Shown: piece by piece, positions 46,962 through 54,639 of the stretch
Position numbering within the stretch: position 1 is the first letter of the stretch
Layout: each line of letters begins with the position of its first letter
Source of the DNA: Thiorhodococcus mannitoliphagus
GTDB lineage: Bacteria > Pseudomonadota > Gammaproteobacteria > Chromatiales > Chromatiaceae
NCBI RefSeq assembly: GCF_010915725.1
Contig: NZ_JAAIJR010000001.1
Coordinates: 1 to 64,000 of the forward strand
Direction: 5' to 3'
Length of the DNA: 64,000 nucleotides
The notes under the pieces: model-generated
What the model was told of the DNA's origin: nothing
Databases searched by the model: none
Seen by the model: the letters and a program-made list of their open reading frames with translations, nothing else
Translations under genes and position numbers: made by a program

Positions 46962-48389
46962 CTATGACGCCGACCGGTCTTCCGGCTCGCCATCCGAGTC
47001 CAGACGCAGCTCCTTTATTTTACGCGTCAGGGTGTTGCGTCCCCAGCCCAGGAGGCGCGCAGCCTCTTGGCGTCGCCCTCCGGTGTGCTCGAGGGCCGTC
47101 TGAATGAGGATTTGCTCGAACGCGGGAAGGGCTGTGTCGAGGAGCGCCTGGTTTCCCTGCTTGAGGGCGTTCCTGGCCCAGCGCCGCAGCACGCTCTCCC
47201 AGGGCTCATCGCGGGTTTGCTCCGCGGCCGGCGCGCTCAGCTCAGGCGGCAGGTCCTCGGCATGAATCTGTTTCGTGGAGGCCATGACCGTGACCCAGCG
47301 CGCCGTATTCTCCAACTGGCGCACGTTGCCGGGCCAATCCAAGCGCTGGAGCTGATCGATCGCATCCTGAAGGAGCACCTTGGGTTCGCAGCTCAGCTCT
47401 TGGGCGGCCTGGGCGAGAAAGTGGCGCATGAGCGCAGGGATGTCCTCGCGCCGGTCACGCAAGGCCGGTAGCTGGATGCGAATGACATTGAGGCGATGGA
47501 AGAGGTCTTCACGGAACCGCCCTTGGCGGACAAGCTCATCGAGCTTCTGATGGGTTGCTGCGATGATGCGCACGTCGACCTTGATGGGTGCTAGGCCACC
47601 GACACGATAGAACTCTCCGTCCGCGAGCACGCGCAGGAGGCGCGTTTGCAGTTCGGCCGGCATGTCGCCGATCTCGTCCAGGAAGAGCGTTCCGCCATTG
47701 GCTTGCTCGAAGCGGCCCTCGCGACGTGTCTGGGCACCCGTGAAAGAGCCGCGCTCGTGGCCGAACAGCTCCGACTCCAAGAGATCCCTCGGGATGGCCG
47801 CCATGTTGAGCGCGATGAAGGGCCCGTTGCTCCTCGGGCTATGGCGGTGCAAGGCGTGGGCTACCAGCTCTTTGCCGGTGCCCGACTCGCCATTGATCAA
47901 CACCGTGATGTTGGACCGGGCGAGGCGACCAATGGCACGGAAGACGTCCTGCATCGCGGGCGCTTCGCCGATGATGTCCGTGCCCTGGGCAACGGTGATG
48001 TCCTCCGCACGCTCGTCCCGGCCGCGACGACAGGCCCGCGTCACCTGAGAGACGGCCTCGTCGAGATCGAAGGGTTTCGGCAGATACTCAAAGGCACCGC
48101 CGTGGAAGGCCGAGACGGCGCTGTCGAGATCCGAGTGCGCGGTCATGATGATGACCGGCAATCCGGGATAGCGATCCGAGACCTGACGCAGCAGCTCGAG
48201 TCCATCAATACCCGGCATGCGCACATCAGTAAGGATGACGTCTGGCTGTTCGCGCTGGAGCGCCTCCATCACACCGACACCGTTCGAAAAGCAGGTGACG
48301 TTCATCTCGGCCTTGCGCAAGGCACGATCAAGCACCCAGCGGATCGAGCGGTCATCGTCGATGACCCAGATATTGGGCTCCCTATGCAT
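46962..48389 (-). CDS. ntrC: Nitrogen regulation response regulator NtrC (NR I)
   Basis: This sigma-54-dependent activator is phosphorylated by NtrB under nitrogen limitation. The 475 residues have a receiver domain with Asp55, an AAA+ domain with Walker A GESGTGKE and Walker B GGTLFLDEIGDMP, and a Fis-type helix-turn-helix at the C-terminus (RRQEAARLLGWGRNTLTRKI). The sigma-54 contact loop reads GSFTGA (residues 214-219) instead of the usual GAFTGA. The ATG at 48389 overlaps the ntrB stop by 8 bases and begins the receiver; the frame extension upstream is inside ntrB. Confidence 0.95.
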   Translation of the reverse strand: MHREPNIWVIDDDRSIRWVLDRALRKAEMNVTCFSNGVGVMEALQREQPDVILTDVRMPGIDGLELLRQVSDRYPGLPVIIMTAHSDLDSAVSAFHGGAFEYLPKPFDLDEAVSQVTRACRRGRDERAEDITVAQGTDIIGEAPAMQDVFRAIGRLARSNITVLINGESGTGKELVAHALHRHSPRSNGPFIALNMAAIPRDLLESELFGHERGSFTGAQTRREGRFEQANGGTLFLDEIGDMPAELQTRLLRVLADGEFYRVGGLAPIKVDVRIIAATHQKLDELVRQGRFREDLFHRLNVIRIQLPALRDRREDIPALMRHFLAQAAQELSCEPKVLLQDAIDQLQRLDWPGNVRQLENTARWVTVMASTKQIHAEDLPPELSAPAAEQTRDEPWESVLRRWARNALKQGNQALLDTALPAFEQILIQTALEHTGGRRQEAARLLGWGRNTLTRKIKELRLDSDGEPEDRSAS

Positions 48390-49461
48390 CTTCTCGCTCC
48401 AACGGCAGGTAGACAAAGAAGGTCGTTTCGCCTGGGCGACTCTCGCATTCAATCAAACCGGCGTGCTGATTGATCAGCTCTTGAGCGATTGGCAGGCCGA
48501 GTCCCGTGCCGCCTTGGTGTCCCGACACCATGGGGAAGAAGATCTGATGGCGAAGCTCGTCTGGAATACCAGGTCCGTCGTCACGGATCTGGGCCAGAAG
48601 CACCAGGCGATGACGGCGATTGCCGATGGTGAATTGGCGCAAGACGCGCGTGCGCAGCTCGACGTGCCCCTGGACACCTGCAGCGGCGGCCGCGTTGCGA
48701 GCAATGTTGAGAAAGGCCTGGATGAGCCGCTCCTGATCCGCGATAAAGTCCGGGATACTGGGGTCGTAGTCGCGGATGACCGCCGGACCGCGCGGCGATT
48801 CGGCCAGGATCAGGCCACCGACATACTCGAGGACGTCGTGGATATTGACGCGTCCACGGCGAGGCATGAGGTTCGGCCCGATCATGCGATTCATCAAGGA
48901 CTGCAGACGATCCGCCTCACCAATGATGATGCGGGTGTACTCGCGCAAGGCGGGGTCGGGCAGTTCCTGTTCGAGCAGCTGCGCCGCACCGCGCAAGCCG
49001 CCGAGCGGGTTCTTGATCTCGTGCGCCAAGCCGCGAATGAGTGCCTGAGTCGCCTGGTGCTGAGAGAGAAGCTGCTCTTCGCGCGTAATACGTAGCTGGC
49101 GATCGACCTGGTAGAGTTCGACGAGGATCTCCGGCTCTGCCTCGAAATGGTGCAAGGGCAGCACGGTGCAGTTCACTGTTTTGGTGCGGGCGTCCGGGAG
49201 CCGGACATTGATTTCGCGCTCGGTGAAGGGGTGGCGCGTCCTCATGGCTTCTGTAAGACGCTCTTCGGCGTGGTAGTCCGGACAGGGAAGCACAGCGGAG
49301 ACGTGCTGACCGACGAGGTGTCGCGAGCTGACCTCGAACAAGACCTCGACCGCTGGATTGATGTACTTGAGATAGAGGTCCTTATCGAACAACATGACGG
49401 CGGTATTCAGATGATCCAGGATCATCCGCTCAAGAGCCGGCGTGGCCGCTAGAGTCGTCAT
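48382..49461 (-). CDS. ntrB: Nitrogen regulation sensor kinase NtrB (NR II)
   Basis: This cytoplasmic kinase/phosphatase of NtrC is controlled by PII. The 359 residues have an N-terminal PAS domain (ILDHLNTAVMLFDKDLYLKYINPA). The H-box RGLAHEIKNPLGGLRGAAQLLE carries the phosphorylated histidine. The ATPase domain has NIARNAAAA (N-box), RDDGPGIPDEL (G1) and GGTGLGLPIAQ (G2). There is no transmembrane segment. It overlaps ntrC and follows the DUF4124 gene after about 230 bases. Confidence 0.95.
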   Translation of the reverse strand: MTTLAATPALERMILDHLNTAVMLFDKDLYLKYINPAVEVLFEVSSRHLVGQHVSAVLPCPDYHAEERLTEAMRTRHPFTEREINVRLPDARTKTVNCTVLPLHHFEAEPEILVELYQVDRQLRITREEQLLSQHQATQALIRGLAHEIKNPLGGLRGAAQLLEQELPDPALREYTRIIIGEADRLQSLMNRMIGPNLMPRRGRVNIHDVLEYVGGLILAESPRGPAVIRDYDPSIPDFIADQERLIQAFLNIARNAAAAAGVQGHVELRTRVLRQFTIGNRRHRLVLLAQIRDDGPGIPDELRHQIFFPMVSGHQGGTGLGLPIAQELINQHAGLIECESRPGETTFFVYLPLEREDA

Positions 49462-49689
49462 CGAGCTGATTCCAAGTGGCTGACTGCGTTTTCTGGGTGA
49501 TAAAGGCAGGACGGAAGTGCGCCGAATCACCGGGGGGATCAACAGCAATCCCGAGGAAGGCACATCATGCAGTTCCCGCCTAGGCTTGATCTAGCCAGGC
49601 AGATAAAGCAATTAAAGTACCAGAAAAATTCTGACCACAGTTCGTCTGCGGACACAGGACTCTGGCGGGGAGGGATGGGAAGCGAAAAG

Positions 49690-50214
49690 TCAGCGAAGCT
49701 GACCCGGCTCCTCCGGCTTTTGAACATGGAAACGGCGTGGAGCGGACTGGGCGACCGTACTGCCACCCTCGCCCTGGACCCGGATTTGCAGACGATGACT
49801 ACCCAGAGCAGCACCCGTTAAGCGGAACTGGGTCGCGCCGTTCGCGACGGGCAGAGGAGCTTGGTCCAGCAGGATCGACATCTGATGCCCTTCCATGAGC
49901 GGCGGATCGACCATAAGGCTGACGGGCAAGCCATCATCTTGTTGCGTCAGGGTCTCGTTAGCCGCAGGAGCGACGATGTCGAGTGTCGAGTAGGGCCCGA
50001 GAAACTGGGCGTCTGGCGACTCGGGCTCAGCAGTGGCCGGGGGGGCTTTTTCGGTATTGGTCCCCTGATCCAGAACGGTCTCAACCTTGGCCGAGTCTTG
50101 ACTTCTGCGGTCGGAAAAATGCACCCGTCCGGAATCGTCCACCCAGCGATAGATCTCGGCGGAGACGGCAAAAGGCGCCAAAACGGCGGCAATGATCAAG
50201 TATCGGCTGACCAT
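49690..50214 (-). CDS. DUF4124-domain periplasmic protein
   Basis: The 174-residue protein has a signal peptide (YLIIAAVLAPFAVSA). The DUF4124 segment EIYRWVDDSGRVHFSDRR directly follows the predicted cleavage. A Pro/Ala-rich linker and a C-terminal beta-sandwich-like domain (YSTLDIVAPAANETL, QIRVQGEGGSTVAQSAPRRF) resembling an immunoglobulin-like fold complete it. The ATG at 50214 is chosen because the signal peptide starts there. Its place between glnA and ntrB recurs in related bacteria; function is unknown. Confidence 0.85.
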   Translation of the reverse strand: MVSRYLIIAAVLAPFAVSAEIYRWVDDSGRVHFSDRRSQDSAKVETVLDQGTNTEKAPPATAEPESPDAQFLGPYSTLDIVAPAANETLTQQDDGLPVSLMVDPPLMEGHQMSILLDQAPLPVANGATQFRLTGAALGSHRLQIRVQGEGGSTVAQSAPRRFHVQKPEEPGQLR

Positions 50215-50328
50215 AGAGAGAGGATAATCGACGCCAATCGGCAGAACAACCGGATTCCGCTGCCGTTCAGCGGACAATAGGATGCGGGTGGGAGGATCTT
50301 GAGCGGGGGAAAGGGCTGATCTTTGAAT

Positions 50329-50350
50329 GCAGGCGCATCCCTGCGCCTGC
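50329..50350 (-). repeat. Hairpin between glnA and the DUF4124 gene
   Basis: GCAGGCGCA (50329-50337) and TGCGCCTGC (50342-50350) form a perfect 9-bp stem with a 4-base loop, 35 bases after the glnA stop on the minus strand. The following bases are not a clean T-run, so partial termination or processing separating glnA from ntrBC is plausible. Confidence 0.6.
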
Positions 50351-50384
50351 GGCCGGAGGAAAATTCTCCGCGTCCGCGCTGTCC

Positions 50385-51788
50385 TTACAAACTGTAGTAC
50401 ATGTCGAACTCGACGGGATGCGTGGTCATCCGCAGGCGAGTGATCTCTTCCATCTTGAGGCCGATATAGGCGTCGATGAGGTCGTCGGTGAAGACGCCGC
50501 CAGCGGTCAGGAAGTCACGGTCTTTATCCAGGGCCTCGAGCGCCATCTCAAAGGAAGGGCACACCGTGGGAATGGACTTGGCCTCCTCGGGCGGCAGGTC
50601 ATAGAGGTCCTTGTCCATGGCATCGCCAGGATGGATCTTGTTTTGAATGCCGTCGAGGCCAGCCATCATCATCGCGGCGAAGGAGAGGTAGGGGTTGCCC
50701 ATCGAATCCGGGAAACGGACCTCGATTCGACGACCCTTGGGGCTCGCGCAGTGCGGGATGCGGATGGAAGCCGAGCGGTTACGCGCCGAGTACGCCAGCA
50801 TGACCGGAGCCTCGAAGCCCGGAACGAGACGCTTGTAGGAATTGGTGGAGGCGTTGGTCAGCGCGTTGAGTGCGCGAGCATGCTTGATAATGCCGCCGAT
50901 GTAGTAGAGCGCGATGTCGGACAGGCCACCATACTTATCGCCAGCGAAGAGGTTCTGACCGTCCTTGCTCAGGGACTGGTGGACGTGCATGCCATTACCG
51001 TTGTCGCCGACCAGGGGCTTGGGCATGAAGGTGACGGTCTTGCCATAGGCATGCGCCACGTTCTGGATGACGTACTTGAGAATCTGATTCTGGTCGGCGC
51101 GGGCAACCAGGGTATCGAACTTGGTGCCAATCTCACACTGACCCGCAGTGGCGACCTCGTGGTGGTGCACTTCGACCGGGACGCCCATCTCCTCGAGCGT
51201 TAGACACATGGCGGCACGGAGATCGTTCAGGGAATCGACGGGCGGGACGGGGAAGTAGCCGCCCTTGACGCCTGGACGGTGACCCATGTTGCCGTCCGGG
51301 AAGACGCGCTCGGAGTTCCATCCGGCCTCTTCGGAATCGACCTTATAGAAGGCGCCACCCATGGTCGCACCCCAGCGAACGTCGTCAAGCACGAAGAATT
51401 CGGGCTCGGGACCGAAGAAGGCGGTGTCGGCGATGCCGGTCGACTTCATGTAGGCTTCGGCACGCTTAGCCAGTGAGCGCGGATCACGCTCGTAGCCCGT
51501 CATGGTCTCGGGCTCGAGGATGTCGCAGCGGATGATCAAGGTGTTCTCGTCGGTGAAGGGGTCCATGACAGCCGTTTCAGCCTCAGGCATCAGGACCATA
51601 TCGGACGCCTCGATCCCCTTCCAACCAGCGATGGAAGAGCCGTCGAACATCTTCCCATCCTTGAACATTTCGTCGTCGACCATGGTCGCAGGGATGGAGA
51701 CGTGCTGCTCCTTACCACGAGTGTCCGTAAAGCGAAGATCAACGAACTTCACTTCATTGTCTTTGATCATCTTAATGACATCAGTCAT
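50385..51788 (-). CDS. glnA: Glutamine synthetase type I
   Basis: It makes glutamine from glutamate, ammonia and ATP. The 467-residue length is that of the GSI-beta dodecamer. [45 protein letters not shown] and NRSASIRIP cover the active site. Tyr396 in [10 protein letters not shown] is the adenylylation site, so regulation by GlnE is expected. GGAG is eight bases before the ATG. Upstream lie a hairpin and sigma-54-like sequences. It sits before the DUF4124 gene and ntrBC. Confidence 0.97.
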   Translation of the reverse strand: MTDVIKMIKDNEVKFVDLRFTDTRGKEQHVSIPATMVDDEMFKDGKMFDGSSIAGWKGIEASDMVLMPEAETAVMDPFTDENTLIIRCDILEPETMTGYERDPRSLAKRAEAYMKSTGIADTAFFGPEPEFFVLDDVRWGATMGGAFYKVDSEEAGWNSERVFPDGNMGHRPGVKGGYFPVPPVDSLNDLRAAMCLTLEEMGVPVEVHHHEVATAGQCEIGTKFDTLVARADQNQILKYVIQNVAHAYGKTVTFMPKPLVGDNGNGMHVHQSLSKDGQNLFAGDKYGGLSDIALYYIGGIIKHARALNALTNASTNSYKRLVPGFEAPVMLAYSARNRSASIRIPHCASPKGRRIEVRFPDSMGNPYLSFAAMMMAGLDGIQNKIHPGDAMDKDLYDLPPEEAKSIPTVCPSFEMALEALDKDRDFLTAGGVFTDDLIDAYIGLKMEEITRLRMTTHPVEFDMYYSL

Positions 51789-51850
51789 TTAATAGTCTCC
51801 GATGCTGTTTCTACAAAGCTGGACCGGCTGAGCCTAAAGCAAGGCCTCGA

Positions 51851-51865
51851 CCAACAAGATCGCCA
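51851..51865 (-). promoter_or_regulatory. Alternative sigma-54-like box nearer glnA
   Basis: On the minus strand TGGCGATCTTGTTGG has the -24 GG with the correct 10-base spacing, but the -12 element reads TTGG rather than TTGC. Its position would give a leader of about 50 bases, downstream of the hairpin. The mismatch at an almost invariant base makes it weak. Confidence 0.25.
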
Positions 51866-51950
51866 GAGGCGCGCGCCCTCGGCGCCGGAGCGTACCAGGT
51901 CGTGGATCGCGCTGCACGACTCGTCAAGACAACCTCACGAATCCTGCAAG

Positions 51951-51983
51951 GCATAAATAATGCCCCGGCGAAAGACCGGGGCA
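51951..51983 (-). terminator. Terminator or leader hairpin upstream of glnA
   Basis: TGCCCCGG and CCGGGGCA form an 8-bp GC-rich stem with a 7-base loop. On the minus strand it is followed by TTATTTAT. It begins about 20 bases after the stop of the 89-residue frame, fitting a terminator of the efflux-gene transcript. If the sigma-54 site at 52024 is real, it would instead sit in the glnA leader. Confidence 0.7.
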
Positions 51984-52003
51984 TCTGGAATCCGATAGCG
52001 CAT

Positions 52004-52273
52004 TCACTGCCTCTCAGCGCGCATGCAACGAATACGCCAGCCGGCCATTGGTTGATTCTGCTGCTCAAGGGGAGTCGGGCGCTCTGATTCAGGAAAGAAA
52101 AAAATCTTCTCAGACAGAAGTTTATAGAAAGGCCGAGACGAGGACGGATCGGCGCTTCGGTGTTTCCAGAAGTGTCCGAGGGGACAATCGGCGGACGCCC
52201 AGGCGAGCGCGACCCCAGAGGTCGCACCAACTAAAGGCATCGCGACGAATAACGCACCATAATAGCGCAGCAT
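52004..52273 (-). CDS. Possible small membrane or secreted protein, coupled to the efflux gene
   Basis: The 89-codon frame begins with an ATG overlapping the efflux-gene stop (TAATG), a geometry typical of coupled translation. Its N-terminus is hydrophobic (YGALFVAMPLVGATSGVALAWA), like a signal or anchor. The rest is polar with no recognised domain. It ends about 20 bases before a terminator-like hairpin, which fits an operon end. No homology is recognised, so it may be a chance frame. Confidence 0.4.
   Translation of the reverse strand: MLRYYGALFVAMPLVGATSGVALAWASADCPLGHFWKHRSADPSSSRPFYKLLSEKIFFFPESERPTPLEQQNQPMAGWRIRCMRAERQ
52024..52039 (-). promoter_or_regulatory. Sigma-54-like promoter upstream of glnA
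   Basis: On the minus strand TGGCGTATTCGTTGCA has the -24 TGGC and the -12 TTGCA with GG and GC exactly 10 bases apart. The predicted start near 52012 is about 225 bases ahead of glnA. The site lies inside the 89-residue frame and upstream of a terminator-like hairpin, which argues for caution. Confidence 0.45.
52254..52268. promoter_or_regulatory. Possible NtrC-binding site upstream of glnA
   Basis: GCACCATAATAGCGC matches GCACY-N5-GGTGC at 8 of 10 defined positions, with the correct 5-base centre. It is about 240 bases upstream of the sigma-54-like start at 52012, within enhancer range. A second GCACC half-site starts 30 bases away at 52224, but its partner is poor. Confidence 0.35.
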
Positions 52274-53427
52274 TATCCAAAGTAGACCCGAACTGCCCGA
52301 AAGGCGGGATCATCATTCAGCGCTTCTTGCAAGGCATCACGCAGCCTGGTCGGATCCGCGCCTTCTCGTAGGCAGGCAGTGATCGGGAAATAGACATCGA
52401 CATCAATCTGGCAAGCAAGGTAGTGCAGGATGATGCGCTGACGCTCATTGGCCGCGGGGATTTCGGACCAGTGGGAAGCCAGCCTTGCAAGGGTCTCGGC
52501 GCGCAGCGGAAGCGAAGGGCATAGGGGCGCGACCTCGTCGTCTTCCGGGTCGATATGAACGGTCACGTCCGTCATCTCGTCGATCTCGCGTTTTAGACGC
52601 TGCTCGACCAAGACGCTGATCATGTGGCCCTCGGAAACGCTCACATCCGAATCGACGAGGACGTGAACGTCCGCCGAGGCTTGCCCGCCAGACCGCCGAG
52701 TTCTGAGCATGTGGATATCGCGAACGCCACCCACCGAGCGGATGGTGTCCGTGACCTCGGCGAGACGATCCGAGCCGAGGCCGGTGTCGACCAGCTCATT
52801 CGTCGCCTCCCAGCCAAGCTCCCAGGCGATCTTAGCGATCATGAGGGCGACGATGAAGGCGGCGACGGCATCGAGGTAGGGCAATCCGGCCATGGTGCCC
52901 GCGATACCGACTAGGACGACGATCGAAGAGATGGCATCCGTGCGATGGTGCCAAGCATTGGCGCGCAGCAGATCGGAGCGAACCCGCTTCGCGTGCCCCA
53001 GGGTCCACCAATAGAGCCATTCCTTCGCGCCGATAGAGACGAGAGTCGCGGCCAAGGCCAGGGCGTCCGGCCTGAGCAACTCGGTCGGGTTGAAGAGTCT
53101 GTTGGCGGCGTCCCAGCCGATCCCAACAGCAACCGCGAAGAGCAGAAAACCCAGTGCCAAGGTCGCGACGGTCTCATATCGCGCATGGCCGTAAGGATGG
53201 CTCTGGTCGGGGCCCTGAGTGGCATGACGGCCGGCGAAAAGGACCAGGACATCGGAGAGGAGATCGGAGAGTGAGTGCAGGCCGTCCGCGACCAATGCCT
53301 GCGAGTGGCCGAGGACGCCGGCAAAGATCTTGACGATCGACAACAAGAGGTTCACCACAGCTCCGACGATCGCGGTGCGGGTCACGGCTTGGCGGCGCTC
53401 GGTCGATAGGGATGGATCGGAGGTCAC
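52273..53427 (-). CDS. Cation diffusion facilitator family transporter
   Basis: This inner-membrane metal/proton antiporter has 384 residues and six transmembrane helices. The metal-site motifs are ALVADGLHSLSDLLSD in helix 2 and NAWHHRTDAISS in helix 5. The cytoplasmic ferredoxin-like C-terminal domain (GGVRDIHMLRTRRSGGQASADVHVLVD) is followed by an extra 90-residue extension with acidic and cysteine residues. The His/Asp pattern fits Zn, Fe or Mn; which one cannot be told. The start is the GTG at 53427 with GGAG eight bases ahead; an ATG at 53487 lacks a ribosome site. It diverges from glyQ. Confidence 0.9.
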   Translation of the reverse strand: MTSDPSLSTERRQAVTRTAIVGAVVNLLLSIVKIFAGVLGHSQALVADGLHSLSDLLSDVLVLFAGRHATQGPDQSHPYGHARYETVATLALGFLLFAVAVGIGWDAANRLFNPTELLRPDALALAATLVSIGAKEWLYWWTLGHAKRVRSDLLRANAWHHRTDAISSIVVLVGIAGTMAGLPYLDAVAAFIVALMIAKIAWELGWEATNELVDTGLGSDRLAEVTDTIRSVGGVRDIHMLRTRRSGGQASADVHVLVDSDVSVSEGHMISVLVEQRLKREIDEMTDVTVHIDPEDDEVAPLCPSLPLRAETLARLASHWSEIPAANERQRIILHYLACQIDVDVYFPITACLREGADPTRLRDALQEALNDDPAFRAVRVYFG

Positions 53428-53720
53428 GACAAAGACTCCAGGGATGTAGGGACCAGACAGCCGCTCAGTATACGCGACCACGACCATCGGCAGCCGACCC
53501 AGGAAACGCCAGGTCGTGGCGGCTGCCGCCCCGCGTCCCTTTGGCCTGCCTCTTCGACAGGTCGCAGCTGGCTAGATAGCGACCTCAAGACCCTGATCCT
53601 AGGACTCCAAAACGCGAGCTGAGCGGCGGCTCGCCGAGATCTGTGCTGCACCCCGGCACCCAGTGCGCCGACCGAATATACTGTGCGGTTTTACTCATTA
53701 CCTCGTCGCAGGAGTCCATC

Positions 53721-54626
53721 TTGAGTCTCGAATCCGAGGACCTCTCGACCTTTCAAGGTCTCATCTTCGCACTGGAACGCTATTGGGCCGAGCGTGGCTG
53801 TGTCGTCGTCCAGCCTTACGACATGGAGGTCGGCGCTGGCACCTTTCATCCGTCGACCTTTCTGCGCTCCATCGGACCTGAACCCTGGCGCAGTGCATAC
53901 GTTCAGCCCTCGCGGCGCCCAACCGACGGGCGCTATGGCAACAATCCCAACCGGCTGCAGCACTACTATCAGTATCAGGTCGTTTTGAAACCTTCACCGC
54001 TGGAGATCCAGGATCTCTACTTGGGGTCGCTGAAGCGCCTGGGCATCGATCCACTGGTTCACGATATTCGCTTCGTCGAAGACAACTGGGAATCGCCAAC
54101 GCTCGGCGCCTGGGGCTTGGGCTGGGAGGTCTGGCTCAACGGCATGGAGGTCACGCAGTTCACCTACTTCCAGCAGGTGGGCGGACTGGATTGCCGGCCC
54201 GTGACCGGTGAGATCACCTACGGCTTGGAGCGGATCGCCATGTACCTCCAGGAGGTCGAGAGCGTCTACGACCTGGTGTGGAGCCGTGGAGAGAAGGCTG
54301 CGGTCACCTATGGAGACGTCTTTCACCAGAATGAGGTCGAGCAATCCACCTACAACTTCGAGGTGGCGGACACGCAGGCGCTCTTCGACCAGTTCGACAC
54401 CTACGAGCGGATCAGTGCCGCGCTGGTCGAACGCGGGCTGCCATTGCCGGCCTATGAGCAAGTGTTGAAGGCGTCACACACCTTCAATCTGTTGGATGCA
54501 AGGGGTGCCATCTCGGTGACGGAGCGCCAGAGATTCATCCTGCGGGTGCGGACACTTTCACGGGCCGTTGCCCAAGCCTATTACGAAAAGCGGGAAGCGC
54601 TGGGTTTTCCCATGCTGCAGTCTTGA
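53721..54626 (+). CDS. glyQ: Glycyl-tRNA synthetase alpha subunit
   Basis: This is the catalytic subunit of the bacterial alpha2beta2 enzyme. The 301 residues start at a TTG with AGGAG six bases ahead; the length then matches the E. coli protein. [35 protein letters not shown], split here by motif, covers motif 1 and the ATP site, and [20 protein letters not shown] the motif 3 region. The frame extends upstream to 53643 without homology. glyS follows after 13 bases, also from a TTG. Confidence 0.95.
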   Translation: MSLESEDLSTFQGLIFALERYWAERGCVVVQPYDMEVGAGTFHPSTFLRSIGPEPWRSAYVQPSRRPTDGRYGNNPNRLQHYYQYQVVLKPSPLEIQDLYLGSLKRLGIDPLVHDIRFVEDNWESPTLGAWGLGWEVWLNGMEVTQFTYFQQVGGLDCRPVTGEITYGLERIAMYLQEVESVYDLVWSRGEKAAVTYGDVFHQNEVEQSTYNFEVADTQALFDQFDTYERISAALVERGLPLPAYEQVLKASHTFNLLDARGAISVTERQRFILRVRTLSRAVAQAYYEKREALGFPMLQS

Positions 54627-54639
54627 CCAGGGGATAACG

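Noticed and set aside
52224-52238. GCACCAACTAAAGGC as a second NtrC site at glnA
   Set aside because: Its right half matches only two of five positions.
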